A stretch of DNA of 64,000 bases from Candidatus Nitrosocosmicus sp. (lineage in GTDB: Archaea; Thermoproteota; Nitrososphaeria; Nitrososphaerales; Nitrososphaeraceae): assembly GCA_029194465.1 (NCBI GenBank), contig JARFXS010000003.1, positions 28,143 through 92,142 on the forward strand. The letters run 5' to 3'. The notes beneath the pieces are model-generated. The model was given only the letters and a program-made list of their open reading frames with translations. It had not been told where the DNA came from and ran no database searches. A program made the translations under genes and the position numbers. This document shows, in pieces, positions 18,904 to 29,706 of the stretch (position 1 is the stretch's first letter; each line of letters opens with the position of its first letter).

Positions 18904-20205
18904 ATGACACTTGCGCCACAGGAATTAGAGAATACTGCAAGCAAATTTGCCGCCGAAGCTATCAAACTGGATTCTCAAGGATCACATTCATCAGCAATAA
19001 ACTCTTATCAAAGGGCTACTGAGGCTTTAATAAAGTTAGTTCAAATCTATCCAGAGTACAAGTTAAATAGAGTATATCTAGAAAGGGCAGGTGCCTATCA
19101 GAATAGGATTAAAGCTATACAAATGGCAAATGGAATACTAGGGGAGGATAGGCAGCCTTCGGCCGAACCCGATTTGCAGCGAAATAATATAATGGACAAT
19201 CCGTTGCCAAAGATGAACTCCAGAATTAATAACGTTATTCCTCCAAATAAAACAAATTTGCACAATGATATTCAGAATGGACGGAATAACCCACAGTCTG
19301 CAGATTCAGACAAGATTCAAGAGTTAGGTTCAGAGCTAGCAAACCTGATCCTAAAGGAAAAGCCTCTGGTGAGTTGGAAAGAAGTAGTGGGGCTTGAAGA
19401 TGCCAAGAGAGCCATTCGTGAATCTATTGTATACCCAACAAGACGCCCTGACTTATTCCCATTGGGTTGGCCTAGAGGTATTTTGCTTTTTGGACCCCCT
19501 GGTTGCGGAAAAACTTTACTTGCAGCCGCCGCTGCCGCTGAAATACATGGTTATTTCATGATTATTGATGCAGCCTCAATGATGAGCAAATGGTTAGGAG
19601 AAGCCGAAAAGAATATTTCAAAACTATTTACCTTTGCTAGAGCATTGCACCAGAAAGAAAAAATTCCAATTTTGTTATTTATTGACGAAATAGATTCCCT
19701 TTTGGGGACCAGGAATGGAGAAGTTGGTGGAGAAGTTCGTGTAAAGAATCAATTCTTGACCGAAATGGATGGAATTAATGGAAAATCTAAGGAATCCTTC
19801 CTTTATGTAATAGGTGCAACCAACAAACCTTGGAGCCTTGAATCTGGATTTTTGAGAAGGTTTCAAAAGAGGATCTATGTTACACTTCCTGATATGGCTT
19901 CCAGACGGAACCTTTTCAAACAATATGTTTCAAAGCTTACAAAAGACCCCTCACTGAAGGTGGATGAATTGGCTAGATTATCCGAAGCCTACAGTGCTAG
20001 TGACATTAAAGACATTTGTCAATCTGCACAACTACGAGTCGTTAATGAACTCTTTGAAAAAAGTGAAACATTGGTGGATGATGATTTACCCAGGGAATTG
20101 AATTTGGCTGACTTTAAAGAAATGTTTAAAGTTAGAAAACCTAGTGTGAGCTCAGATATGATTAGAGCTTATATGCGTTGGAGTGAACAATTCAAAGCCC
20201 TATGA
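18904..20205 (+). CDS. cdvC: CdvC, Vps4-like cell division AAA+ ATPase
   Basis: 433 residues. An N-terminal MIT domain (about 1-80), a linker of about 60 residues, then a single AAA+ module: Walker A FGPPGCGKT near residue 200, Walker B LLFIDEIDSL and an Arg-finger region FLRRFQKRI. The C-terminal Vps4-type helix is present. It disassembles ESCRT-III-like CdvB filaments at the division site. In Thaumarchaeota cdvC commonly stands apart from cdvA and cdvB, as here. Its 3' end overlaps the convergent pyrophosphatase gene by 6 bp. Confidence 0.95.
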   Translation: MTLAPQELENTASKFAAEAIKLDSQGSHSSAINSYQRATEALIKLVQIYPEYKLNRVYLERAGAYQNRIKAIQMANGILGEDRQPSAEPDLQRNNIMDNPLPKMNSRINNVIPPNKTNLHNDIQNGRNNPQSADSDKIQELGSELANLILKEKPLVSWKEVVGLEDAKRAIRESIVYPTRRPDLFPLGWPRGILLFGPPGCGKTLLAAAAAAEIHGYFMIIDAASMMSKWLGEAEKNISKLFTFARALHQKEKIPILLFIDEIDSLLGTRNGEVGGEVRVKNQFLTEMDGINGKSKESFLYVIGATNKPWSLESGFLRRFQKRIYVTLPDMASRRNLFKQYVSKLTKDPSLKVDELARLSEAYSASDIKDICQSAQLRVVNELFEKSETLVDDDLPRELNLADFKEMFKVRKPSVSSDMIRAYMRWSEQFKAL

Positions 20206-20790
20206 TTCCTTCTTAAACCTATCAATTCCATCATTAATTATCTGTTCAGCTACCTTACTACTCTCCCAGCCGGTGACTTTTACAAATTTGCCTTTTTCTA
20301 ACTCCTTATAGTGCTCGAAAAAGTGTTTTATTTTATCCAAAGTTCGGCTATCCAATTGATCTATTTCATTGTATCTGGCATAATCAAAATCAATCTTTTC
20401 ATGAGGTACGGCTATGATTTTGGAGTCCTTGCCTTCTTCGTCCTCCATGATTAAGACACCAATCGGCTTTGCTTTGATTACTGAAAGGGGAGAAAATTGA
20501 TCGTTACTTAATATCAGGATATCTATTGGGTCCCCATCCTCTTCCTTAGTTTGGGGAACAAATCCATAGTTAAATGGATATACCATGGAGGTATGTAACT
20601 TTCTGTCTACAAATAAAATTCCGGTTTCTTCATCCAATTCATATTTGATGTTACTATTCTTAGGTATTTCAACTACTACATAAATGTCACCAGGTGGATT
20701 CTTTCCTGCTCCAATTTGATTGAATTTATTCACATTAAGAGATTTTTGCAATTTTAATATAATTCTATTTATGAGAGGAATCTTTATCAA
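20200..20790 (-). CDS. ppa: Inorganic pyrophosphatase (family I)
   Basis: 196 residues. It hydrolyses pyrophosphate and so drives biosynthesis. Family I signatures are present: the 'VVVEIPKNSNIKYELDEETG' strand, 'YPFNYGFVPQT' and the Asp-rich metal site EEDGDPIDIL. The first ~20 residues (IPLINRIILKLQ) are longer than usual; a later start at about residue 21 is possible. Tail-to-tail overlap of 6 bp with cdvC. Confidence 0.95.
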   Translation of the reverse strand: MIKIPLINRIILKLQKSLNVNKFNQIGAGKNPPGDIYVVVEIPKNSNIKYELDEETGILFVDRKLHTSMVYPFNYGFVPQTKEEDGDPIDILILSNDQFSPLSVIKAKPIGVLIMEDEEGKDSKIIAVPHEKIDFDYARYNEIDQLDSRTLDKIKHFFEHYKELEKGKFVKVTGWESSKVAEQIINDGIDRFKKES

Positions 20791-21004
20791 AGTGCTTTTA
20801 AACTATAACCTACTTTATGTAATTTTCTAACATTCCTGGGTTTTGCCAGGATGCGTAAAAATCACGCAGTCTAATATTTGAAATTATTTACTCATCAGAC
20901 CGCCCTATTATCTGTAGCAGAAATTTGATAGTGGTTTTTGGCGTTGAAACGAACCCAAGTTCCAAAAATATAAGAATGGATGGACATTTGATTTCCAGTA
21001 TATT

Positions 21005-24000
21005 ATGAAATTGGGGGATAAATTTGAGCTAAAGACATTTGAAAATCAAGTTAGAGCATATTATGATGATCCCACAATAAAAAAAAACATCAACGAATAC
21101 CTTAGAGATCCTGAAAATTTCAAAAAGACGATAGGTTACGTAGAAGGTCCGCCTACTATGAATGGGGAGCCACACCTTGGTCATCTAAGAGGGAGAATAA
21201 TTAAAGATCTCTGGTTTAGAAAATCTACCTTAGAAAAAAAGAAAATGGAGTTTCAACCAGGCTGGGATTCGCAAGGATTACCGGTCGAACTTCAAGCAGA
21301 AAAGATTCTAGGTTTAACCGGAAATAAATCAGATAATCTCCGGAAAGTTGGAATCAAGAAGATCGTCGAAACATGTAAAAAATTGATTCTTGAATATAAC
21401 AAAAAATGGGTAGAAGTAGATAGTTTGATTGGAATGTCTTTCAATTATGATAAAGGCTACTGGACTTATACAGATACATATATTGAAAGAGAATGGAAGT
21501 ACATCAGCAAAGCATTAGAAGATGGGATATTGAGGGAATGGTTTCGAGTTGTAGCATATTGTCCATCTTGTCAAACGTCTTTAAGTAATGCTGAAATCAA
21601 TCAAAGTTATGAACAGGTAGAAGATCCTTCATTCTATTATAAGGTAAAACTAAAGGAATCAGCAACATTCCTAGTGGTATGGACCACAATGCCTTTTACA
21701 TTAATTACCGACGAATTGGTGGGTGTGAATCCAGAGGCTCAATATTTAACATTAGAGGTGGATTTTAAAGGCAAAAATGAAAAATGGATTGTCTCCGAAA
21801 ATAGAGTTAAAGAATTAATGGCCGACTTGAAGATTGAAAATTATGAAGTAGTCGATACATTCTTGGGCATAAAACTAGAAGGCCAGTATTACATTCATCC
21901 CCTCATAGAAAATATACCCGGATTGAATGATCTTTCCTCCCAAGGAAAAATCCATTTTGTAGTCGCAGAAAATTTTGTGGATGTTACTACGGGAAGTGGA
22001 ATTGTTCACTTATCCCCAGCCAATGGAGAAGAGGACTTTGAAATAGCAAATAGACGTAAAATACCGATCTTTGTACCCATTGATGACAAGGTATGCTTTA
22101 CTAAAGATGCCGGCAAGTACCAAAATCAATTCGTAAGAGATGTTGACCCAATAGTTGTTAATGATATGCAATTGACAGATTCGGTGGTAAAGATAGGCAG
22201 GATAACCCATAAGTACCCTACTTGTTGGCGATCTCATCACAAAATAGTTTGGTTGGCAAGGAAGGAGTATTTCTATATGATTGATGTTTTAGGAGATCAA
22301 CCTATAGTTGCTGCGTCAAAGGTAAACTATTTCTACGAGCAACCAAAAAATCGGTTTCAAGAGATTATTAGAGAAAAGGTTCCTTGGTGTATATCGCGAG
22401 AACGAGTATGGGGTACACCACTCCCAATTTGGAAATGTACCAAATGTTCTTTTAAAGAAGGGTTATTTTCCAGGAAGGCAATTATCGCAAGAGCATCTTA
22501 TTTGCCTGATGGAGAAACCTTTGAATTACACAGGCCTTGGATAGATGAGGTATTAATCGACTGTCCCAAATGTCAAAATAAAATGAAGAGAGAATTATTT
22601 GTCTTAGATACATGGCATAACAGCGGCAGTGCCCCTTATTCATCACTTTCCGATGTAGAATACGATACATTAATTCCAGCTGAATTCTTGACGGAGGGGA
22701 TTGACCAAACCCGGGGTTGGGCATACACTTTATTGATGCTAAATGTTATCTTTAAAAAAAGTCCCCAATCTCCTTTTCAATCGTTCCTGTTCACGGGGCA
22801 TGTTTTGGATGATAAAGGAAACAAGATGAGCAAGAGTTTAGGAAATGTGGTTGATGCAAAATCCCTACTAACCGACAATTCTGTGGACTTAATAAGACTT
22901 TACTTCATATGGAAATCATCTCCGATAGAGCCGTGAAATTTTGACATTAGGGAAATGTCTTCTAGACCTCATCAGGTTTTAAGTACACTTTTTTTCTTAC
23001 ACATTTATTATCAGCAAAATGCGAACTATGATCAATTCAAATTCACTGATTGGTACTCAAGATCGGGTTGGAAGGCAAAGGATCTTTCATTGAGGAGTCA
23101 AGACGTTTGGATCTTGACAAAGCTTAGAGACTTGATCGATGAATCCTCTCATTTGTTAAGTAGCTGTAGATTTCATGAAGCTTCTCATGCGGTTGAGGAC
23201 TTTATAATAAATTCATTGAGTCAAACGTATGTTCCTTTAATAAGATATGATCTTTGGAGCGATGATCTTGATAACCAGAATAGGAGGTTTACTGTATATA
23301 GAATCCTATCTCGATGTTTATTGACAATTGATATCATACTTCATCCTATTTGTCCATTTTTTACTGAATATCTTTACCAATCATGCTTCAAGCAGTTTGA
23401 TTCAATTCTGATGGAAAATCTGCCTGGAAGTGAAGAATTAGACATGATAGCTAATAAAAAAGTTGAAGCAGCATTTGACAAGATCAAAGGAATCTCATCC
23501 TTATCATTTTCATTGAGAAACCGACACAAGTTGAAAAGGAGGTGGCCGTTAGAATCAGCACAGATTTACCTTGATGAGATTGAATTTCTAAAAGTGGTAG
23601 GGATAAAAGAATTGTTAAAAGAACAAATGAACGTTGAAAATATTGAAGTTAAGAATTTCAGGGCAAATAATATTGTTGAAAAAATATTAAATTTGATGAA
23701 CCTTAAAGCTCCAATCATACCATCAATTACCATAAACAGAAAAAGTGTTGCCAAGATTGTTAAAAGCGATATTGGCATATTAATTGACAAGTTTGAAAGT
23801 GAAGATAAAATACAGATTCTAAAGCAATTGCAAGTGAAGGGGTTTTATCATTTAGATTATTCACCAAATAAATCAATAGATTTGACGATGACCGACATGG
23901 ATTTTACATTTATCCCAAGGAACGGTTATGTGATAGGGGAGAAAGAAAATACAATTCTCCTGATAAATACTTCTAGAAACGAAGAATTAATTATAAAGGG

Positions 24001-24253
24001 TTTGGTAAAGGATTTGGCTCGAAATATTCAGCAACTTCGAAAAGAATTGGGATATTCTCCTACCCAAATACTTGATACCGCATATATTTCCAATTTATCT
24101 CCTGAAGAAATTTCAAAATTACTCAATTTTGAAATAGATCTAAAGAATTTGGTACGGGTAAACAGGATTGAATTTTCAAATAAGACCGATGAAGATAAAG
24201 GATTTAAAAAAATAGAATTAGACGGTAGAGAAATTTCACTTTATATACTTTAG
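21005..24253 (+). pseudogene. ileS: Isoleucyl-tRNA synthetase interrupted by one in-frame TGA
   Basis: Without the TGA this is a single frame of about 1082 residues, the usual length for IleRS. Codons 1-643 carry the HIGH-like PHLGHLRGR (about residue 57), the editing domain and KMSKS (DKGNKMSKSLGN). The TGA is at 22934-22936, in 'SSPIEP*NFDIRE', after the catalytic core and before the anticodon-binding domain. The second part is open from 22937, with an ATG at 22955 preceded by AGGGA, giving 432 residues that include 'SSRPHQVLSTL'. No bases are missing. Possibilities are a base-calling error (for example TTA to TGA), a real nonsense mutation, readthrough, or two polypeptides. Confidence 0.9.
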
Positions 24254-24677
24254 GGTCATCCACGACATGGATCACCACAATAAACTCATGAACCGCTGAT
24301 AGAATTTGAAGTCAAAAAAATAATCTCACTTTTTTAGATTATAGGAATTTTTTTTACCTTTACCTATTCTAATGTCCTAATCATTTACTACTGAGAAAGA
24401 GTAAACTAAATAAATTGTCCTCAAATTTAATACCATCATGCGCTATCCGCTTTTTGAGATATACATAAGCAATCATAATAACTGAGGTAGTATTGTTTGA
24501 TTGAGTCATGTCACGGTGTATAAACGGAAGGGGAGGTAGTCCTGATTCGGATCAATACTTTTAATATTTTTAGCGGGGAAGCGTTTTTTAGCAGTATTTG
24601 AAAAATAGTTGCCTATGATGTGTAAAGATTATTAGTTAAGAGTCAAATGTAATGATCTTTAATGTAGATAAATTCTT
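24254..24677. other. Intergenic stretch, no supported gene
   Basis: About 424 bp. A G-rich patch at 24526-24590 (GGAAGGGGAGG... and GCGGGGAAGCG) differs from the AT-rich surroundings and might be part of a small RNA, but I could not fold it into a known class. Confidence 0.35.
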
Positions 24678-25058
24678 TTGGTTGAAAAAGAATGCTTGAA
24701 AAAGGTGCGGAGATTGCAAGAAAGTAAACAAATGTCCTTTGAAGATTGCCTTATTGACAATTTCAAAGAGAAGTTGATGGATCTTTCTCAGACCGTGGCT
24801 GAAACAGGCAAACCAGTAATACTTTACACTACACTCCTTGATGAGGTAAGTGATTATGGAGAACAAGAACTTGCAATAGTAAATGAGGATTTCGTCGTGA
24901 TCCAAGTTATTACCTTTGGAGGCTATGTTCCGATCGCAATCCAGCATCAGAGGGTCTTTACGTTCGATGAATTTTCTACTTGGATATACAAGAGAAGTAA
25001 TAATCTCTTTGTCCAATGCTTTGGTACTCTCGATGATTCATTGATATCAATCCGCTAA
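24678..25058 (+). CDS. Hypothetical protein
   Basis: 126 residues, no recognised family. The N-terminal third is helical and charged; the rest alternates beta strands (VILYTTLL, FVVIQVITFGGYVPIAI). Composition and codon use match neighbouring genes. It sits on the same strand as, and about 150 bp before, the cupin gene. Confidence 0.55.
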   Translation: MVEKECLKKVRRLQESKQMSFEDCLIDNFKEKLMDLSQTVAETGKPVILYTTLLDEVSDYGEQELAIVNEDFVVIQVITFGGYVPIAIQHQRVFTFDEFSTWIYKRSNNLFVQCFGTLDDSLISIR

Positions 25059-25207
25059 TACTATTTTTGAATCTAGATTAATCTATTTATCACAGTCTTT
25101 GTTTTTGATGCTACCCTTATTTCAATGGGAATACCTTTGAATTTCTAAGGATCAGAAAATGCGAAATTTATTTTTAAATAACATGATAGAGATTACTATC
25201 TAGAAAC

Positions 25208-25552
25208 ATGATAGAGGTTTATGAGGAGAATCGACCCTGGGGGAAATTTGAAAAATTTGTCGAAAACGAAAAATGCACTGTCAAGTTATTACATTTGAAT
25301 CCGCATTCTCAAACCAGTTTGCAGTATCACCATAAAAGAGAAGAATGGTGGAAGGTTCTAAAGGGCTCTATTTCTGTGGAACTTGATGATAATAAGAGTA
25401 TACTGAAGGAAAACGACATAATTTTCATTAGTAAGGGTTCAAAACACAGGGTTAAGAATTTGGAATTCCCATCTACCATTTTGGAAATCTCAATGGGCGA
25501 ATTTGAAGAATCTGACATAGTTCGACTAGAGGATGCCTATAACAGAAAATAA
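25208..25552 (+). CDS. Cupin, mannose-6-phosphate isomerase type II-like
   Basis: 114 residues from ATG 25208. 'ENRPWGKFEKF' at the start and the metal-binding cupin box 'QTSLQYHHKREEWWKVLKG', followed by 'GSKHRVKN', match the isomerase half of bifunctional ManC proteins as a stand-alone domain. It probably interconverts fructose-6-P and mannose-6-P for glycan precursors, although single-domain cupins of this type can have other substrates. Confidence 0.8.
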   Translation: MIEVYEENRPWGKFEKFVENEKCTVKLLHLNPHSQTSLQYHHKREEWWKVLKGSISVELDDNKSILKENDIIFISKGSKHRVKNLEFPSTILEISMGEFEESDIVRLEDAYNRK

Positions 25553-25844
25553 GGCGGCGACAATAGATATTCACCAACTTTTCATCCCACTAGTTTTTAC
25601 CGGTCTGGCTTCTTTAATAGGCAATAGTTTATTATTATCAAAATTGGTCAGGGACTGTTGGATCTTCATATTGGTTGTTAATTGACTGACTAATTCATAA
25701 CCAAGGATCAGAGTTATTTTTGTCCCCTTTTGTTGTTTTTACGGTTCCAGGACTTGTTCTATAACCTTGTAAATATGATTTCAAAACGTTATTAAAAATA
25801 AGATAGCGAAATACAAATAAACCCCTGAATGATTTTTATCTTTT

Positions 25845-27158
25845 ATGAGCGCAAGTAAAAAACCACATATGAATTTGGTGGTTACAGGACATGTCGATAA
25901 TGGTAAATCAACTACTGTTGGTCATTTAATGGTCGATTTAGGTGTTATAGATCAAAGAACTATTGATTCTTTTGCAAAAGAGTCTGAAGCAACAGGGAAG
26001 GGTGACACCTTTAAATATGCTTGGGTTTTGGACAGCATAAAAGATGAACGAGAAAGGGGCATCACCATTGATTTGGCATTTCAAAAGTTTGAAACTCCAA
26101 AATTCTTCTATACTTTAATAGATGCACCTGGGCACAGAGATTTTATCAAGAACATGATTACTGGAGCTTCTGAAGCTGATGCATCAATTCTAGTAGTTTC
26201 AGTAAAGCCTGGAGAAACAGAAGCAGCCACTGAACCAGGTGGTCAAGCGAGAGAACATGCCTTTCTGTCAAGAACACTCGGGGTAGGACAAATAGTAGTT
26301 GCCTTAAACAAAATGGATGACGTTAACTATGGAGAAGCTCGATATAATGAAGTTAAGGAAATTGTTGAGAAAATGTTAAAAATGGTGGGATATAATACGT
26401 CAAAAGTAAGCTTTATTCCAGTTTCTGCCTGGAAAGGTGACAACCTTGTAAAAAAATCTGAAAATATGGCCTGGTACAAGGGATCTACACTAGCAGAAGC
26501 ATTGGATTCTTTTACTCCTCCTGAAAAACCTATCAATAAACCATTGCGTATTCCAGTTCAAGATGTATATACCATAACTGGTGTAGGTACGGTACCTGTT
26601 GGACGTGTAGAAACGGGTAAAATGAAAACAAACGAGAAGGTTATTGTTATGCCCTCAGGTGTCCCCGGTGAGATAAAGTCGATTGAAACTCACCATACCC
26701 AGATGGATTATGCTGAAGCTGGAGATAACATTGGATTTAATCTGCGAGGTGTGGACAAAAAGGCCATACATAGAGGGGATATAATAGGGAATATTGATAG
26801 CCCACCCAGTGTTGCTAAAGAGTTTGAAGCACAAATTATTGTAATTCATCATCCTACAGCTATGGCACCAGGCTACACTCCGGTGTTGCACGCACATACA
26901 GCTCAAGTTGCAGCTACTATTTCAGAATTCGTAGCCAAGATAGATCCTAAAACTGGTGGAATTGTAGAAGAAAAACCAAAATTTTTGAAAACAGGTGATG
27001 CTGCAATAGTGAAAATCAGGCCAGTAAGACCATTGGCAATAGAGACTTTTAAGGAATTCCCTGAAATTGGTCGATTTGCTCTACGAGATATGGGAACTAC
27101 TATAGCAGCAGGAATCGTGAAAAACATCACTGAAAAACACGATCCAAACAAGAAATAA
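25845..27158 (+). CDS. tuf: Translation elongation factor EF-1 alpha
   Basis: 437 residues. It delivers aminoacyl-tRNA to the ribosome as a GTP complex. All G motifs are present: GHVDNGKST, DAPGHRDF, NKMD and VSAWKG, followed by two beta-barrel domains. ATG 25845 is preceded about 45 bp upstream by a TATA-like ATTAAAAATAAG (25791-25802). The stop is 10 bp before rpsJ, a conserved archaeal pair. Confidence 0.98.
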   Translation: MSASKKPHMNLVVTGHVDNGKSTTVGHLMVDLGVIDQRTIDSFAKESEATGKGDTFKYAWVLDSIKDERERGITIDLAFQKFETPKFFYTLIDAPGHRDFIKNMITGASEADASILVVSVKPGETEAATEPGGQAREHAFLSRTLGVGQIVVALNKMDDVNYGEARYNEVKEIVEKMLKMVGYNTSKVSFIPVSAWKGDNLVKKSENMAWYKGSTLAEALDSFTPPEKPINKPLRIPVQDVYTITGVGTVPVGRVETGKMKTNEKVIVMPSGVPGEIKSIETHHTQMDYAEAGDNIGFNLRGVDKKAIHRGDIIGNIDSPPSVAKEFEAQIIVIHHPTAMAPGYTPVLHAHTAQVAATISEFVAKIDPKTGGIVEEKPKFLKTGDAAIVKIRPVRPLAIETFKEFPEIGRFALRDMGTTIAAGIVKNITEKHDPNKK

Positions 27159-27168
27159 GTGACTATAG

Positions 27169-27480
27169 ATGCCTCAAGAAGCTAGAATTAAACTCACGAG
27201 CACAAACTTATTGACATTGGAAAATGTATGCACCGAAATTAAGGATATTGGAGAAAAAAACGGAATACGTCTAAAGGGACCTCACCCCCTACCTACAAAA
27301 AAGATGCGGGTCGTTACACGCAAGTCCCCATGCGGACAGGGGACTAATACTTGGGACAAGTATGAATTGAGAGTTCATAGGCGTGTAATTGACTTAGGGG
27401 CAGATGATAGATCGATCAGGCAATTAATGCGTCTAAAGATCCCAGAAGATGTATATATTGAGGTATCTTTAACTCAATAA
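27169..27480 (+). CDS. rpsJ: Small ribosomal subunit protein S10 (uS10)
   Basis: 103 residues, the normal archaeal length. The conserved core 'GIRLKGPHPLPTKKMRVVTRKSP' and 'WDKYELRVHRRVIDL' identify it. It follows tuf by 10 bp and must share its transcript. It is convergent with the DHH phosphoesterase, 3 bp apart. Confidence 0.97.
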   Translation: MPQEARIKLTSTNLLTLENVCTEIKDIGEKNGIRLKGPHPLPTKKMRVVTRKSPCGQGTNTWDKYELRVHRRVIDLGADDRSIRQLMRLKIPEDVYIEVSLTQ

Positions 27481-27483
27481 TTT

Positions 27484-28485
27484 TTATTTATCTTGTTTCC
27501 TTTTCTTTAACCATGTTTCAGTAGCATTTTCAAGCTCCTTTAAGACCTCATCAAATCGCCCCGGGTCAGATTTCATCTTTGCACCTGCTGCATATTCATG
27601 ACCTCCTCCCTCAATGAGTTCATTCGCTATATTGTTGCACTCGATTAAGGGATTGTTTCTTCGAATACTAACTTTGGCTTCTTTGTTAAAAAAGAAAGCC
27701 ACATCTGCTGCGGTTTTCTGGAATATTTCTTCTGAAAACAAACTTGTTTGGATAAAGGGTGAGACTGGGACTACTGCCATTTTAAGTCCACCCGATAATT
27801 CTTGAATTCTAACCATTTTTAGGGAGTTTGATTTTGCATCGTTCCGAAGGGTGACGTAAACATTATAGTCTGTCTGCATGTCAGTATCCCACAATACCCC
27901 ATCTGAAACTCGCTTGGTCAATAAAGTAAGTTTTGGATAGAAATTTGGAAGTGTTCTGTAATATACTATCAACTCGGGCAAGGGAGGTATCTCTTGGTCT
28001 TTTAAGAGATAGTCTGAGGTATGTGCAATGCTTGCTAATTGACTCGCTCTGCTATTCCCACATAAAAAATGTTCATACATCAATTCCGAGGCGCACTTGT
28101 TTCCGCCTTTGTCAAGGACCAGTTGAAGGGCTTTATTCTTGTCAAATAAGTTCAATGCGTTCTCTGACCAAGGATGGTGATCGATCCAAAGTACGGACCA
28201 CGAGTTTGACAAAAGGAAACTAAATGTGTCCGATATAGAGGAAATCGAATCATCATTTAGGCCCAAATCAGTGAAAATGACTAGACCGTTTCCCTGAGTT
28301 GAGACGACCTCCCTGTAAATTAAATCTGAAATACGCAAAAAGTTCTCCTTTCCATATGAAGAAAAAACTAGTTTGGATTGGGGGTATCTCATGAGTGCTA
28401 TTGATGCAGAAAATATACCGTCTACATCAGATTCATGAGTAACTATTATGGAGTTCAATCTGTTGCCAGTGAGCGAACTATTCAA
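27484..28485 (-). CDS. DHH/DHHA1 family phosphoesterase
   Basis: 333 residues. The metal-binding motifs THESDVDG, TDLG and DHH (WIDHHP) are in order in the first half, and the DHHA1 motif GGGHEYAAGA is near the C-terminus. Such proteins cleave phosphodiesters of short RNA, single-stranded DNA (RecJ/GAN-like) or cyclic dinucleotides; the sequence does not settle which. It shares direction with, and starts 29 bp after, the small upstream gene. Confidence 0.88.
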   Translation of the reverse strand: MNSSLTGNRLNSIIVTHESDVDGIFSASIALMRYPQSKLVFSSYGKENFLRISDLIYREVVSTQGNGLVIFTDLGLNDDSISSISDTFSFLLSNSWSVLWIDHHPWSENALNLFDKNKALQLVLDKGGNKCASELMYEHFLCGNSRASQLASIAHTSDYLLKDQEIPPLPELIVYYRTLPNFYPKLTLLTKRVSDGVLWDTDMQTDYNVYVTLRNDAKSNSLKMVRIQELSGGLKMAVVPVSPFIQTSLFSEEIFQKTAADVAFFFNKEAKVSIRRNNPLIECNNIANELIEGGGHEYAAGAKMKSDPGRFDEVLKELENATETWLKKRKQDK

Positions 28486-28514
28486 AAGTATTTAAGCAGA
28501 GTACAAAAGATCTC

Positions 28515-28769
28515 TTATCTCAAATCCCATAATGTCTCTTCCGTTCTATAGAATTCAGGGTCTATTCTAAACCCTTTCGAAACCTCAAATGGGGTTTCAA
28601 CAAGCTTTAGGTGGTACTCCTTTTTCATCCTCTTAAATTGTTTCTCTAGCCACAACAAGAACTGTTGTTCTAAAATGTTTCCCTCTTCTTTAAGCATTTT
28701 TGGATGTACCTGAGATAATTTTGTAATAAACTCAATTTCAAAATATAAATTAAAGAAATCCCAACCCAT
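28515..28769 (-). CDS. Conserved hypothetical protein, N-terminus uncertain
   Basis: 84 residues from ATG 28769, helical and charged. The same frame is open for about 47 codons upstream (towards 28912) and reads like protein (LVGQLEWGCHYQSRFEC) but contains no ATG, GTG or TTG. An ATG lies in another frame at about 28878. The real gene may start there and have suffered a one-base change. Probably in an operon with the DHH gene. Confidence 0.55.
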   Translation of the reverse strand: MGWDFFNLYFEIEFITKLSQVHPKMLKEEGNILEQQFLLWLEKQFKRMKKEYHLKLVETPFEVSKGFRIDPEFYRTEETLWDLR

Positions 28770-29028
28770 AGTCTTTCCAACCGAAGAGCATTCAAACCTC
28801 GATTGATAATGGCAGCCCCACTCTAGTTGTCCTACTAATTCTAATATGGAATCTCTTTCTTTATTGAAGTTGAGACATGATCTGAAATTAATACCGCTGG
28901 TGGTTTTTCAGCATCTTTTTTATGCATATCTTTACAAAACGTAATTACTATTTAAAATTTAAACGCTTTAAAAAAATTTTAATCTAGTTTAACATTAAGG
29001 GGTGGTTATATACCTTATCATTTGAAAG

Positions 29029-29334
29029 TTGATACACTCATATTGGTTAATTTTTGACTTTATTTGGGAGAAATTGGAAGTACCTATTTCTGAATATGTG
29101 ACCTACTTTAATTATGAAGGAGAGAATGCCGATTTCTTGGTAAGGGAAATAAAGAAGGGGGTTTTTAAAGTCTTGATCCGTGAATATAATGACAATCATG
29201 AATCTGAATTCATTGAAAAAGAATTTTTTGTAAAGAAAGATACTTTAGATGCACTTTTTGAAGAGTACAACGTAATGAAAAAACCTACTGGTACAGAAAA
29301 AATTTTAGAACCTACACACGAAATAGAATTGTAA
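29029..29334 (+). CDS. Hypothetical protein
   Basis: 101 residues from TTG 29029; a later TTG at 29074 would give a start at 'EVPISEYV'. Acidic, mixed alpha/beta, with 'YFNYEGENADFLVREIKKGVFKVLIREY'. No family recognised. A run of AT-rich DNA precedes it, compatible with a promoter. Confidence 0.5.
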   Translation: MIHSYWLIFDFIWEKLEVPISEYVTYFNYEGENADFLVREIKKGVFKVLIREYNDNHESEFIEKEFFVKKDTLDALFEEYNVMKKPTGTEKILEPTHEIEL

Positions 29335-29546
29335 AAATTATCCGTTTTCCAAATTCTTACCAATAATTGTAAAATATTTAATTATGAACTAAAAATTTGT
29401 CATTTACAGCCCGGACCTTTGCGATTTGTATCTTTTAAGTTGAAGGCGATCTTTCAAACACACATAATCGTGTTTGTTAGACGAGGTTGTCTAGATGACC
29501 TACCATATAATTAATATAACCTAGATTTTTATAAAAAGTCACGAAT

Positions 29547-29621
29547 GCGACGGTCGTCCAGTTTAGTCTAGGACATCAGATTGCCAATCTGGTAACCCGG
29601 GTTCAAATCCCGGCCGTCGCA
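29547..29621 (+). tRNA. tRNA-Gly(GCC)
   Basis: A 75-nt cloverleaf. The acceptor stem GCGACGG pairs with CCGTCGC, discriminator A. The anticodon arm TCAGA-TTGCCAA-TCTGG has one G-U pair and gives anticodon GCC. The T-arm CCGGG-TTCAAAT-CCCGG is perfect. CCA is not encoded. Confidence 0.95.
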
Positions 29622-29706
29622 TTGGTTACCATTAGACCATAAGGCCTCCTAAATCTTTTAGTACGTTATAGAATTATTAATCGATGAGAACAATAGACTG
29701 ATAAAT

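Noticed and set aside
22955..24253. Second half of ileS as an unrelated gene
   Set aside because: It continues the IleRS homology in the same frame with no missing residues.
24526..24590. G-rich patch as a possible structured RNA
   Set aside because: I could not fold it into RNase P, SRP or a C/D or H/ACA RNA by eye.
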